This document shows, in pieces, positions 53,123 through 62,338 of a DNA stretch of 64,000 nt. The translations under genes and the position numbers were made by a program. The DNA is from Aphanocapsa sp. GSE-SYN-MK-11-07L (GTDB lineage Bacteria > Cyanobacteriota > Cyanobacteriia > Thermosynechococcales > Thermosynechococcaceae). The notes below the pieces were generated by a model. The model did not search any database and was not told the DNA's origin. It was given only the letters and a program-made list of their open reading frames with translations. The stretch is from NCBI GenBank assembly GCA_019359715.1, contig JAHHGS010000044.1, positions 42,969-106,968 of the forward strand, read 5' to 3'. The stretch's first letter is position 1. Each line of letters begins with the position of its first letter.

Positions 53123-53260
53123 ATGGAAGCTGTACTGCTACTGGCTAAATTACCTGAAGCTTACTCTGTCTTCAATCCGCTCGTGGATGTGCTGCCGGTG
53201 ATCCCGGTGCTATTCTTAGCTCTAGCCTTTGTTTGGCAAGCCTCGGTTGGATTTAGATAG
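53123..53260 (+). CDS. psbK: Photosystem II reaction centre protein K
   Basis: A 45-residue precursor [20 protein letters not shown] then [20 protein letters not shown] and SVGFR. KLPEAYxxFxPLxDxLPVIPxLF is the standard PsbK signature; the first eight residues are the part removed on maturation. One thylakoid membrane helix. An AAGGAAG ribosome site precedes the ATG, and a hairpin terminator follows. Confidence 0.95.
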   Translation: MEAVLLLAKLPEAYSVFNPLVDVLPVIPVLFLALAFVWQASVGFR

Positions 53261-53300
53261 ATTTTTTGATTCGCAGTACTGCTTTTATCGACCTTGCATC

Positions 53301-53328
53301 AAATGCTGCCTCTACGGAGGCAGCATTT
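53301..53328 (+). terminator. Hairpin terminator after psbK
   Basis: AAATGCTGCCTC (53301-53312) and GAGGCAGCATTT (53317-53328) form a perfect 12-bp stem with a TACG tetraloop, followed by a T-rich run (TTTTGCGTTTTT). It also lies just beyond the 3' end of the convergent gene cluster at 53402. Confidence 0.88.
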
Positions 53329-53401
53329 TGCGTTTTTAGCAATAGCGCCTTACTTCGAGAATCACTACAGCGGGTATCGACCTTAGATTCAAAAGCAAAA
53401 A

Positions 53402-54901
53402 TTAAGGCTGACAGCTCCAGCAGAAGCCTATTTTTCCCTTTGGGCCACTGACTGTTAAGCTGGTTGAACTTTGCTGAACGATAGAGGCTGGAACACCATC
53501 AATTTCAACGTTTGGGGTGACAGCAATTGTTGTCAGAAATCCATCAGACCACTTTAGTTGATAAGTACCATCGTTTCGGTCATAAATAGTGCATTGATTA
53601 TTAATCATATTCCCTTGAGAGTCGGCGGCGAGGAATGTGCAGTAGCCTGGGTGAGCTACTTTGGAAGCTTCCCTTGTGCTAGATTCTGGACTCAAAGGTG
53701 TTGGGTTAACCTCGCTATTTTCGACTTCTAAATTGGATGGGCTATCTACTACAAGCAACTGAGCCGCAATCCACCCTTGAACGCCAGATTTCAGCAGATT
53801 GACCTTGTACCAAAGATAACCACCACTATCAGAACTGCTACCAATAATTTTGACGCGATCGCCTAGGTCAGCAGCATGCACAATTTCGTAAACTGTTCCT
53901 GGCCCTGAGCGGATATTTTTCTGTTCCGATTCGCCTGAGATCGTGGCATTGCTTATATCTGCTTCGCCGGATTCACGAGAAATTTGGTAAGGGGAAGGAG
54001 ATAAGGCTAGTTCAGGAATTTTAGCTGTAGAAGAATCTAGGGAGGAAGTTGGTGGGTCTGTGGGAGAAAGTGGAGGCTTAGATGAATTAGAGGATTGAGA
54101 GTCTTGTTCTGCCTTACGCTTGGCTTCTTGCAAATCTTGTAACGCTTGCTCAACTTTCCTGCGTTGTGCTTCAAGTTCTAGTTGATTTTTGATCGATTGC
54201 TCTTGAACTGGATAAATATAGCTGAGGGCGAAAAAGCCGCCAAGACCAAAAATAAATATGATAGGTAGCACAAGTAATACAAATATGCTTTTTCGAGTTG
54301 GATTGTTAGTTGATGAGGGGGCTGCTGAACTCAGCAGTGGTTTGACTGTTGAAGAAGTTGGTAACTCTTTTGTATCCCTCTTATTTGACAGCAGTATTGG
54401 AAGTGGTACTTTAATATCTTGCTGATTGGATGCATGAGAGTCAGAATTGTCAATTGAGTTAATCTTCGGTTCTAGCTCCCCATTTGCCTCAATCGTGATT
54501 TCCTCTGAAAGAAGAGCACCCAGCGATCGCGGATCAACACCGTCGGGAAATTGAGTTAATTCATCATAGACAGCATCTTGCAAGATCAATAGTCCATGAT
54601 CTGAGTCTTCAAAGACTGCTTGGCTCAAATTAGCACCACGCAGATTTGCACAACTCAAATCTGCTGCTGCCAAAAAACTACGTCTAAGATTGGCATTTTG
54701 CAAGTTTGCTCCCGTCAAGTTGGCATGATGTAAAACTGCTTTACGCAAGTCAGAACCACTTAAATCAGCACCAGCAAGATTAGCATTTGTAAAATCTATA
54801 TTTCGTAGGATTTGGTCGCTCAATATAGTATTAGCAAGGTGACTCTGACTGAAATCTCTTTTGCCTGCTTGATATTGAGCAACAAGATCTTGTAAATCCA
54901 T
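53402..54901 (-). CDS. Pentapeptide-repeat membrane protein with SH3-like domain
   Basis: About 499 residues from the ATG at 54901 (MDLQDLVAQYQAGKRDFSQS). Residues about 20-110 are pentapeptide repeats (ANLAGADLSGSDLRKAVLHH and so on), closed by a cap AVYDELTQFPDGVDPRSLGA. One membrane helix (FVLLVLPIIFIFGLGGFFAL) and a coiled coil follow, then a Ser/Pro-rich linker, an SH3b-like domain (GTVYEIVHAADLGDRVKIIG; WYKVNLLKSGVQGWIAAQLL) and a C-terminal Cys-containing domain. Topology suggests repeats inside and SH3b outside. A TTG at 54925 overlapping the upstream gene is possible. Last gene of the six-gene cluster. Confidence 0.85.
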   Translation of the reverse strand: MDLQDLVAQYQAGKRDFSQSHLANTILSDQILRNIDFTNANLAGADLSGSDLRKAVLHHANLTGANLQNANLRRSFLAAADLSCANLRGANLSQAVFEDSDHGLLILQDAVYDELTQFPDGVDPRSLGALLSEEITIEANGELEPKINSIDNSDSHASNQQDIKVPLPILLSNKRDTKELPTSSTVKPLLSSAAPSSTNNPTRKSIFVLLVLPIIFIFGLGGFFALSYIYPVQEQSIKNQLELEAQRRKVEQALQDLQEAKRKAEQDSQSSNSSKPPLSPTDPPTSSLDSSTAKIPELALSPSPYQISRESGEADISNATISGESEQKNIRSGPGTVYEIVHAADLGDRVKIIGSSSDSGGYLWYKVNLLKSGVQGWIAAQLLVVDSPSNLEVENSEVNPTPLSPESSTREASKVAHPGYCTFLAADSQGNMINNQCTIYDRNDGTYQLKWSDGFLTTIAVTPNVEIDGVPASIVQQSSTSLTVSGPKGKIGFCWSCQP

Positions 54902-54921
54902 AGATGCTAATTTCCTGAATA

Positions 54922-56154
54922 TCAAAAAATACGTCGGTAAAAGTAGACCAAGGCACCAATCGAGATCCCAAACAAGGTTAGGAATAACAGTGTTCTTATA
55001 AAGTTAAATTGAGAGATTGACTTTCCCCAGCGCTGCCTGCGAGCAATAATGAAAATAACGATGTCAATAATCAAGATAAAAGCTGCGAAGAAAACGATTG
55101 AGAAAAAGTTAGTTGCACTTAAAAATAACTTACTGTAATTGATTACGACAGGAAGGGATACAGTTGCGATCGCCCCTAACAGCGCAACATAGCCTAAGAA
55201 AGACTTTTTGCTATTGCTCAACAAGAAACCAGCCCAAGAAGCCAGAAAAAGGCTAATTTCTGGAACCAAAAAAGCATAGTTAATATTATTTGGATTGATC
55301 GGTTGCGGTAGGCGAGAACTCCATAGAAAACCGAGATAGCAGTAAACCAAAAGGAAAATTGTCAATATCCAGGGAAAAGCAGGATAAGTAATGTCCTTTT
55401 CAGGGGTTTGCCGGAAATGATCAAGCTCCTGCTGGGCGACTTGTAGTTTTAGTCGGGTTGTTTCTAGTGCCTCTTCAACCTGAATTTTTTCGCTAATTTG
55501 CTGCTCTAGTTCCAAACTGATCGAGGCTTGGCGATCGAGATAGTTCTGAGCACTTACTTTCAGTTGTTTCACATCGGCTTCGAGCTGCTGACTTTTTGCC
55601 TGAGCAGCATCGTATGAACGCTGTAGCTGATTTAAATTGCTGGAACTAGCCGATTGATTAGAATCTCTAGAACTGGCAGAATTTGTTGGAACATTTGGGT
55701 TTTTGGTGAAGCCCAGGTCGATCGGATCAATTCCGGGCGGGAACAGCGTGAATTCATCGTAGATAGCCCCGGAAAAGTTGGCGGCTGCTTGCTGCGGATC
55801 TTCAAACTGAGCAGTGCTGAGGTCAGCTCCCCGCAAGTCAGCGTCTGAAAAATTGGCTGCGGCTAGCTGAGCGCGCGAAAAATCTGCGAATTGCAGATTT
55901 GCCTTTTGTAAACTGGCTTGGATTAAATTGGCATTTTTGAGGTTAGTGTTACATAGCTTAGCCTGGGCTAAATTAGCTTTTTGCAGATTTGCACCATACA
56001 GATTAGCGCGAACAAAACTTGCTTCAGTTAGGTTGGCATTGCTGAGATCGACACGTGCTAACGTCTCTCCGTCCAGCTTTTGTCCGCTCAGATCAGCACT
56101 TCTAAAGTCTCTCTCTCCAGTGCTGTAGGCTTCAAGTAGCGCTTTTAGTGTCAT
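54922..56154 (-). CDS. Pentapeptide-repeat, coiled-coil, multi-pass membrane protein
   Basis: A 410-residue protein. Residues about 15-125 are pentapeptide repeats (ADLSGQKLDGETLARVDLSN, ANLYGANLQKANLAQAKLCN), capped by AIYDEFTLFPPGIDPIDLGF, the same cap as in the next gene. A coiled coil (about 165-245: QLEADVKQLK, EQQISEKIQVEEALETTRLK) is followed by about five membrane helices (FPWILTIFLLVYCYLGFLWS; FFSIVFFAAFILIIDIVIFI; TLLFLTLFGISIGALVYFYR). Unknown function. It sits between the coiled-coil anchor and the SH3-like protein of the cluster. Confidence 0.85.
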   Translation of the reverse strand: MTLKALLEAYSTGERDFRSADLSGQKLDGETLARVDLSNANLTEASFVRANLYGANLQKANLAQAKLCNTNLKNANLIQASLQKANLQFADFSRAQLAAANFSDADLRGADLSTAQFEDPQQAAANFSGAIYDEFTLFPPGIDPIDLGFTKNPNVPTNSASSRDSNQSASSSNLNQLQRSYDAAQAKSQQLEADVKQLKVSAQNYLDRQASISLELEQQISEKIQVEEALETTRLKLQVAQQELDHFRQTPEKDITYPAFPWILTIFLLVYCYLGFLWSSRLPQPINPNNINYAFLVPEISLFLASWAGFLLSNSKKSFLGYVALLGAIATVSLPVVINYSKLFLSATNFFSIVFFAAFILIIDIVIFIIARRQRWGKSISQFNFIRTLLFLTLFGISIGALVYFYRRIF

Positions 56155-56163
56155 TGTTCAGGC

Positions 56164-56913
56164 TCAAACGAATTCTATTTCACCCTTCTCAGCTAACTGC
56201 CAGGACGATGTGGCAGGGTTACGAGTCACAGAGGCTGGCTGATGAACCTGAAAATTGCTGGGTTGATTTTGATAGTTGTGGCAATTAAATAACGCTTGAA
56301 CTGTTTCAAACGCATACTGATTTACTTTTAAGCCATGCTTAGGAAATAACCAATATTGGCTGGCATTATCTTGATCTTGAACAATCAAATAGTCAAAGTT
56401 TCCTGATTCTATGAGGCTAGGGGCAAGGCTAGGATTGTTGCGGCGCTGATCAATACTTTCAGAGGCTTCTGTGACTTTAGCCGTTATCAGTAGAGACTTT
56501 GAGTTGATTTGATAAGCCTGTAAAAGCTTTTGCATTGATGAATCTGCTAAACTGGCTTCGCTGATTGTTGGGAATTTAGATGTACTATCTACTTCCGGAT
56601 AACGAGACGTGCTTTCTAAATTCTGGCGATCTAAAAACTGCTGATGCATTCTCTGAAGCTGACTGAACTCACGCTCTAAATCATGCTGTATGTTTTCCAA
56701 GTTACTATAATTTTGCTTGAGGTTAGTATATTGTGCTTCTACTTTTCTCCGTTCATTTTCTATTTGAGTGCTGTTATTTTTAGAATTGATCAGTTGATGC
56801 TCTAGTTTTTTGATTTGTTGCTTGTAGATAAAGCGACAGTATAATCCGGTCGAGATCGCTCCAATTGCTATCCCTACTCCACCACTGATTAATAGTAAGC
56901 CTAGCCTTTCCAT
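56164..56913 (-). CDS. Membrane-anchored coiled-coil protein
   Basis: About 249 residues from the ATG at 56913 (MERLGLLLISGGVGIAIGAI). One N-terminal membrane helix, then a long coiled coil (about 35-95: KQQIKKLEHQL, YSNLENIQHDLEREFSQLQR), then a globular C-terminal domain of mixed alpha/beta predicted character (NFDYLIVQDQDNASQYWLFP). Family not recognised. It overlaps the end of the actin-like gene by 13 bp, pointing to tight co-translation. Confidence 0.8.
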   Translation of the reverse strand: MERLGLLLISGGVGIAIGAISTGLYCRFIYKQQIKKLEHQLINSKNNSTQIENERRKVEAQYTNLKQNYSNLENIQHDLEREFSQLQRMHQQFLDRQNLESTSRYPEVDSTSKFPTISEASLADSSMQKLLQAYQINSKSLLITAKVTEASESIDQRRNNPSLAPSLIESGNFDYLIVQDQDNASQYWLFPKHGLKVNQYAFETVQALFNCHNYQNQPSNFQVHQPASVTRNPATSSWQLAEKGEIEFV

Positions 56914-59900
56914 TTGTTTGCCCACTCCCGGCCTAAATACTTTAAAAGCGCTTTTAAGCCTAAAATAAACGGCGGTTCTAAGCGCACATCGTCTGCATTG
57001 CCGCGCATTCTTAATAGAGATGCGATTAACTCTTTCTCGGTTTCACGCCACATCTTAATATTTTCATCTGGGTTAAGACTTAGTTTATAGCCCTCAAGCG
57101 GTGTTACCGTATCAATTCTGAGCGTCTTTAAGGTTTGATGAAATTCATAAACAAATTTTTGCAATTGCTCTAAGTTGGCCACCTTAAATTCATTAATACT
57201 CTCCCTGATCTCTTCTTCTGGTAAGACAGTATCCCAGCTAATGAGTTGTCCCTTTAGTAAGCAGGCTTCGCCGGCAATTAACGGGTCTTGAAAGCGCCGA
57301 TTTAATCCCTTCAGCTTGCTTTCAGAGAGGACTAACCCGCAGGCGGCTTCATCCTTGGGGTTTTGGCTGAGCTGGGTTGCTTCTTGCGTATCCTCAAAGC
57401 CAGAGCCACAGCTAATCATTCGGCTAAAAACCTCGTCAATTTGGCAAGATGAATCAAACCGCCCGCCTTCTGCCAGCCAATGTAAGAGCCGTGAACCGTT
57501 GCCACCCATGTAAACCGGGGTGATTTCTGACAGCGTATACTTGCGATCGCCCTCATCCATGCCGGTTTCGTGCAGCACCTTGAGCAAAATGCCGACATAG
57601 TAATAGATACCCGCAATCCCCAACGCCATCAGTTGCAGCAATCCCTGCGCTTCTGGCTGGTCAGCCACTTGGTCGCGGGTTTTTCGTAGCCAGTCTTCTG
57701 ACCTTTCTCGCAGCAGCACATCTAGCTTGGCGAAAAACTTCATCCCTTTCACCTCTGGCCAAGCCCCTTCTTCCAGCTTGTGGCGACGCAAAAAGCCAGG
57801 ATTCAGCTCTAAAAACTGTGATAACAAGTCTCGCCCTGCCAATTGGACGGAGCACTGATAAACTAAGCTATTCTCTTGCCAGATCGAAATATCTGACGTG
57901 CCGCCGCCCATGTCGATGCAGGTGGTGTTGACCAAATTACAGCGCTCAAAGTCAGCAAAATACTGAGCGACAGCTAAACTCTCAGACCGAAAATGCTCAG
58001 TATTTCTGGCATCTGGGCAGAGATGCTTCACCCCCGTCGTAGCTTCCAGGTCTTCCGTCACGTTCTGCCAAATCCTCACGTATCGGGTGATGTCCGATCG
58101 CGAAAATGCTGACGGAAACGACAGCGACCACTGAATTTGACGCACATTGTTATTGACTGCCCAAGCCGAGGTTTGTAAAGCCAAGTGGCGAATAAACAGC
58201 TCGTTGTAGCCTAAGTTTTCGGTTGACCATTTCAAATTTGTCCGAATCCAATCCGATTGGGGATTGAACTCCTTGCTAGAGCGAGGGATATAGGTGCGGC
58301 CATCCAGAATCGGGCGATCGCCGCTGGCTTGCCGCGTCGTTAAAACACTGGCCATCGGTAAGCCCAGCTCCCCAGGCGACATAAAGTATTCGTACAAAAC
58401 TGGCCGGCGGGCTTGTTCGCTACTATCCGTCACCTTCAGGTGCAGGGGTGGAATCGATAATCGCTCCACAACGCTTTGGTTGCGGTTGATGTACACATTG
58501 CTAAAGGAGGTGCCAAAATCGACGCCGATCGTCCAATCGCTCTGATTGGTCTTGCCGACCTGCGGTGGTGTGGCCAGAATAATCAACCCTTGAAAGACAC
58601 GCGCAATGCTCTGACAACTAACAAAGGTTGGGTACTGACTAAGTTTGACTAGGCTGTAATTGCCAATCCCTTCTTTGAAGCTGTGCTGGTCTTTGATCTC
58701 GGCAAAGTTGACCTGGAACGTATCTTCACCGTAGTCGCCGTCGTAGTAGAAGGCATAGTATTCTTGCCAGCCGGTCGCCTGAAAGTTTGGCCAAACTTCC
58801 AGAATCGGCACTTCCTGGATGCAGTTTTCATCTTTGATCAAGTAGTCTTTGCTGATTCGGTAGTTAGCGGGGCGATCGCCCATCCCCGATAAGGGCAAAT
58901 CTAAAATTACCCGGACTTGCCTGCCAGCCGGTGTTTCTGCCGCTTCTAACTGGACTTTGGCAATTAAATCCTCCGGCGTGAAGTAATTTAATAACCAAGG
59001 GTTCAGCGGCAAAATCGGCGTAATTCGCTGTCCGTGGTAGGTCAGCAACTGGGTTCCCTTCGGCATCAGGGCACCGGGGAGGGCATTTTCCCGTTCAATA
59101 AAAAAGAAGTCGGGCAGAAAGAGGTCCTTAGACTCGATCCACGTCACATCCCAGATCAGATTTCCCTGCCGTAGGCCATTTAGATCTAGCGAGGCTAGGT
59201 TGACCGATTCATGCACCCAAATATTTTGCGGCTGCTGATTCCAGACTGTGGTGATTTGGGCAAGGTCAGGAATAATAATCGGTGGCTGAGCGCCAGCTTT
59301 GGAGGGACTGACAATTAACTGCAAACTGGAGGGCTTGGGCTGAGCTTTGATTGGTTTGTTTAAGCCCGCCAAGCAACCCCGATTCAGAATTGCCCCAAAA
59401 AACTGCGGATTCTCACTCAGTTGTAATTCTTGGTCAGGCGTAGTATTCAGATCATCTTGAAATTCCTTCAGTAAACCCGCCAGGGTATTAATCGCCCCAG
59501 GATTGCCCTGGTGAGCCTGCACTTCTTGCCCTAAATGCTCTAGCCAGCGCCAGAGTTGGGCTTTTTCGTGGCTGTTGAGGTGAGGAATCGGCGAGGTTAA
59601 TTGCTGATTGATGTACCACGGCAGATCTATCCACTCGCCCTCGGCGGAAGGGCAGACAAGGGTGCTGGGTGAACTTAACCCGACTGGGTTGCCTTTCCAG
59701 AGAAAAATATAAATTTCCTGCCAGGGATTTTTGCCGCCCGCCAAGCTGTACAGCTTGAGATCTGCGGCTGGCAGCAGCTTAACCAGGGATTTGACAAGAC
59801 TGAAATCTCGCTGAAGCGCCTCTAGCTGGAGCAGTTCAGCCTTGATCTCGAAGCTGCGTAACTCTGCCAAGGCAAAAGCAGCCAACATGCCCCGCCACTG

Positions 59901-60179
59901 CTCAACCAGCTTGGCTCGCCCTGGATAGTCCGTTTTGTGCAAGGCCGCTTCCATCAGCAGGGGCCGCGCCCAAATGCTGGGAATGGCTGTAATATTGTCT
60001 GCCCCTTGCCGGTTCAAATCGAGGCTGGCGGCGACTTCATCAAAAGCCTTGAAGGGTTGAGCATTCCACTCCCCCGTTTGACCGGGCTGAACTTCAAAAT
60101 TGGGCTTGAGTTTGGGCAATACAAATTGAGCTGCCAAGGGGGCTGGGGCTGAATTCGAGGGCGGGTTGCTGCTGTTCAT
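56901..60179 (-). CDS. Large protein with actin/Hsp70-type ATPase core
   Basis: A 1092-residue protein. Residues 1-540 are an unassigned, beta-rich region with helical stretches. Residues about 548-1090 carry the actin-superfamily ATPase: phosphate-1 loop DWTIGVDFGTSFSNVYINRN (548-567), phosphate-2 loop CIDMGGGTSDISIW (754-767) and adenosine loop VYMGGNGSRLLHWL (889-902). The connect region near 915-940 is helical. I see no signal peptide. It resembles the actin-like domain of SrfB-type proteins, but the length and N-terminus differ. It lies 21 bp after the tubulin-like gene. Confidence 0.85.
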   Translation of the reverse strand: MNSSNPPSNSAPAPLAAQFVLPKLKPNFEVQPGQTGEWNAQPFKAFDEVAASLDLNRQGADNITAIPSIWARPLLMEAALHKTDYPGRAKLVEQWRGMLAAFALAELRSFEIKAELLQLEALQRDFSLVKSLVKLLPAADLKLYSLAGGKNPWQEIYIFLWKGNPVGLSSPSTLVCPSAEGEWIDLPWYINQQLTSPIPHLNSHEKAQLWRWLEHLGQEVQAHQGNPGAINTLAGLLKEFQDDLNTTPDQELQLSENPQFFGAILNRGCLAGLNKPIKAQPKPSSLQLIVSPSKAGAQPPIIIPDLAQITTVWNQQPQNIWVHESVNLASLDLNGLRQGNLIWDVTWIESKDLFLPDFFFIERENALPGALMPKGTQLLTYHGQRITPILPLNPWLLNYFTPEDLIAKVQLEAAETPAGRQVRVILDLPLSGMGDRPANYRISKDYLIKDENCIQEVPILEVWPNFQATGWQEYYAFYYDGDYGEDTFQVNFAEIKDQHSFKEGIGNYSLVKLSQYPTFVSCQSIARVFQGLIILATPPQVGKTNQSDWTIGVDFGTSFSNVYINRNQSVVERLSIPPLHLKVTDSSEQARRPVLYEYFMSPGELGLPMASVLTTRQASGDRPILDGRTYIPRSSKEFNPQSDWIRTNLKWSTENLGYNELFIRHLALQTSAWAVNNNVRQIQWSLSFPSAFSRSDITRYVRIWQNVTEDLEATTGVKHLCPDARNTEHFRSESLAVAQYFADFERCNLVNTTCIDMGGGTSDISIWQENSLVYQCSVQLAGRDLLSQFLELNPGFLRRHKLEEGAWPEVKGMKFFAKLDVLLRERSEDWLRKTRDQVADQPEAQGLLQLMALGIAGIYYYVGILLKVLHETGMDEGDRKYTLSEITPVYMGGNGSRLLHWLAEGGRFDSSCQIDEVFSRMISCGSGFEDTQEATQLSQNPKDEAACGLVLSESKLKGLNRRFQDPLIAGEACLLKGQLISWDTVLPEEEIRESINEFKVANLEQLQKFVYEFHQTLKTLRIDTVTPLEGYKLSLNPDENIKMWRETEKELIASLLRMRGNADDVRLEPPFILGLKALLKYLGREWANKWKG

Positions 60180-60200
60180 GGGTGAGAAGGTCTTAAGATC

Positions 60201-61655
60201 TTAGCTGGAAATGGAATAGAGAGCTTTAGCCAGCCCAATCGTGCCTTCATTCGGAGGTTCGACCTGATTGCGATCTAAACGATTGGTCATATTTGTGTAG
60301 TCCGCTTGGCTATTGGCCGTCTGAATCAACAGGGCCGGAATCGCATCGCGGTTTTTCTTGAGTTGACCTTGACTATTCGTAAAGGCTTCTGGATTGAACA
60401 GCTTCATACCGCCAGCGCTGCGATGCAAAACCCCTAGCCAACTCAAATATCGCTCTGACCAATCGCTAATTGTTTGCACGGTGGACTGCTGCTGAGCATC
60501 AAACTCCGGCAAGCTGCGGTTACTAAACATGCCGGACTTGTAAAACTGTCCGGCCCAGGGAACGGCTTTGACGCCTCTGGTGCGGAAGCTTTCTAGGTCG
60601 TCGGCGATCGCGCACACCCAGGTATAGCTAAACTTGGTAGCCTGTTCTAAGCGGGGGCGAAGGTTGGCCGAGTCAGGTAAATCGTTCCAAGTTACCTGAC
60701 TAATTTCCTCTCGCCGCGTCAGCACGACGGGCTGGCTGGGCGGATCAAACAAAAACTGGCGAGCGGCTAAAGCGGCATAAACTTCGACAAAGTGGGGGTC
60801 ATTTTGCTGCGTGTTTTTGCCAATGCTAAAGTCCTTGACCAGCGAGGGGTCTTGATCGCCCAGCAGATAAATCGCCTCAAAGGTTTCCTGGGCTTGAGTG
60901 CGATAGTACCGCAGAGCCGCCTCCGTGCTGAGCAGAAACTGTTCCGGGCGGGCAAAGATCTGATCGCTACTGCCGACGGGCACCGTAAACCGGAAGTAGG
61001 GCAGCAGCAAAGCCCCACCCAGCTTGACTCGACTCCGTTTATCATTCTGCTTTAGGCGGCTGGCAATCAACCGTCCAATCGTTGGAAAACCGGAAGCACC
61101 AGTCCCGCCAAAGGCCGAACCTAATAGGAAAATCGCCGGAGTTTGACCAATCCCAATATCCGCCTCAATTTGATTAAAAAAGCTGCCCCAAGGTTCTTCC
61201 GTTAAGTTATCTAGATCCAGTTGACTCATGACGGCAGAGCCGATCGCGGGCCGACCCCGAAAGCCCACATCTAGACTGGCTGCTCGTTCTTCTTTGGTGT
61301 AGAGCACGTCAAACAAGTGCCCCAAGGCAGGCTGCTGAGCGCGGTAACTGTTGTAGCCAAAATAATCGCCCAGGGTTTTGTTCAACTGGTTGCCAAACGG
61401 ACTCCAGATCGGTAAATGGGAAACATTGGCTGGCATCCAAAGCCGCCGTTTTTCGTTGCCCCAGGGCAAGCTGTAGCAGCGTTGATAAGACCCAATCAGT
61501 TCGCGAGTCCGGGTCAGGTTGCCGTTCGATTCATCCGGGTCAACAAACAGAATCTGAATTTTTTGATCTTCAAACAGCCCGGCTGAGGCCAGAAAGGTTA
61601 AAGCTTCGGCACACTTGGCCCCGGTGCCCCCGATCGCAATCACATACAGCGACAT
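60201..61655 (-). CDS. Tubulin/FtsZ-like GTPase (Tubulin_2-type)
   Basis: About 484 residues from the ATG at 61655 (MSLYVIAIGGTGAKCAEALT), which has GGGGAG before it. It has the tubulin T1 loop GGTGAK (9-14), a T3-like loop FVDPDESNGN (38-46) and the T4 signature GSAFGGTGASGFP (179-191), the GGTGxG core of FtsZ/tubulin. C-terminal parts (TKFSYTWVCAIADDLESFRT) are not like FtsZ. It is not the division FtsZ: length, loop spacing and C-terminal half are different. Proteins of this kind were noted in bacteria and archaea as FtsZ-like families associated with membrane remodelling (my recollection of a comparative-genomics study). Confidence 0.88.
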   Translation of the reverse strand: MSLYVIAIGGTGAKCAEALTFLASAGLFEDQKIQILFVDPDESNGNLTRTRELIGSYQRCYSLPWGNEKRRLWMPANVSHLPIWSPFGNQLNKTLGDYFGYNSYRAQQPALGHLFDVLYTKEERAASLDVGFRGRPAIGSAVMSQLDLDNLTEEPWGSFFNQIEADIGIGQTPAIFLLGSAFGGTGASGFPTIGRLIASRLKQNDKRSRVKLGGALLLPYFRFTVPVGSSDQIFARPEQFLLSTEAALRYYRTQAQETFEAIYLLGDQDPSLVKDFSIGKNTQQNDPHFVEVYAALAARQFLFDPPSQPVVLTRREEISQVTWNDLPDSANLRPRLEQATKFSYTWVCAIADDLESFRTRGVKAVPWAGQFYKSGMFSNRSLPEFDAQQQSTVQTISDWSERYLSWLGVLHRSAGGMKLFNPEAFTNSQGQLKKNRDAIPALLIQTANSQADYTNMTNRLDRNQVEPPNEGTIGLAKALYSISS

Positions 61656-61659
61656 CCAG

Positions 61660-62151
61660 CTACTCCCCAATCAGTTTACGAACCGGCAAAGACAACGGCA
61701 CTGCCCCGTAGCGCAAGTTACCCGGCGTGTTCATGGCTGTCGGGAGCCAGAACAGCAGCAAAATATCCAGCACAAACAAGCCGCTTAAGCTGAGCAAGGC
61801 ATCCTGACTGGTGCCTTCTCGGCTGGCATCGCAGGCCAGGTAAACACCCGCACAAACGCCCAAAATTGGGATTAGTAATAAAACCCACCACAGCAGCGCC
61901 CAGCCGCCCATGTCTCTGGGGGTGGCTTTGGCTCTGCCGGTTAAAAATGCCCACAGCCCCAAGGGAAGTACGGCGCTGAGCAAGACAATCACGGCACTGG
62001 TCATATACTTCTCTGGCACCCAAGTGGCGACATCTTCGCTAATTGGAATTACGCCCCCAGAGTAAAGGTTGGGCTGAACCAAGAACATCAAAATAGAAAC
62101 CAAGACAACAGTGGCAATGATCCGAATGATTTCTTTGATTTGGAAAATCAT
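61660..62151 (-). CDS. Small multi-pass membrane protein
   Basis: About 163 residues from the ATG at 62151 (MIFQIKEIIRIIATVVLVSI). Four membrane helices: IIATVVLVSILMFLVQPNLY, SAVIVLLSAVLPLGLWAFLT, ALLWWVLLLIPILGVCAGVY and GLFVLDILLLFWLPTAM. A short loop PNLYSGGVIPISEDVATWVP faces outside. It ends LIGE, overlapping nothing but four bases before the tubulin-like start. First gene of the cluster; a longer TTG start at 62271 exists but lies in the divergent promoter region. Confidence 0.75.
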   Translation of the reverse strand: MIFQIKEIIRIIATVVLVSILMFLVQPNLYSGGVIPISEDVATWVPEKYMTSAVIVLLSAVLPLGLWAFLTGRAKATPRDMGGWALLWWVLLLIPILGVCAGVYLACDASREGTSQDALLSLSGLFVLDILLLFWLPTAMNTPGNLRYGAVPLSLPVRKLIGE

Positions 62152-62338
62152 GGGCAAAAATACCGATACCTCAATAGGGCTCAATATGATCGACAATATA
62201 GCAATCCTGGTGGGATAGTGAGTTAGGTTCCCCGCCGCCGACTCACAGCGCCTGAGGGAGTTGAGCAACAATGCAGGAGCGCTGTCCTCCTTCAGTCAAG
62301 CGCCAGCCGATACAGAAAATCTTAACGATTTGGTGAAT
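62152..62338. promoter_or_regulatory. Divergent promoter region of the tubulin-like cluster and the vWA lipoprotein
   Basis: The 187-bp gap lies between the start of the first minus-strand cluster gene and the start of the lipoprotein gene. It contains AATCAATAT-rich stretches but I could not fix promoter boxes. The arrangement allows a single regulator to control both. Confidence 0.45.

Noticed and set aside
53266..53451. A 61-codon frame after psbK
   Set aside because: It runs through the psbK terminator hairpin and the 3' end of the opposite-strand gene; no coding signal.
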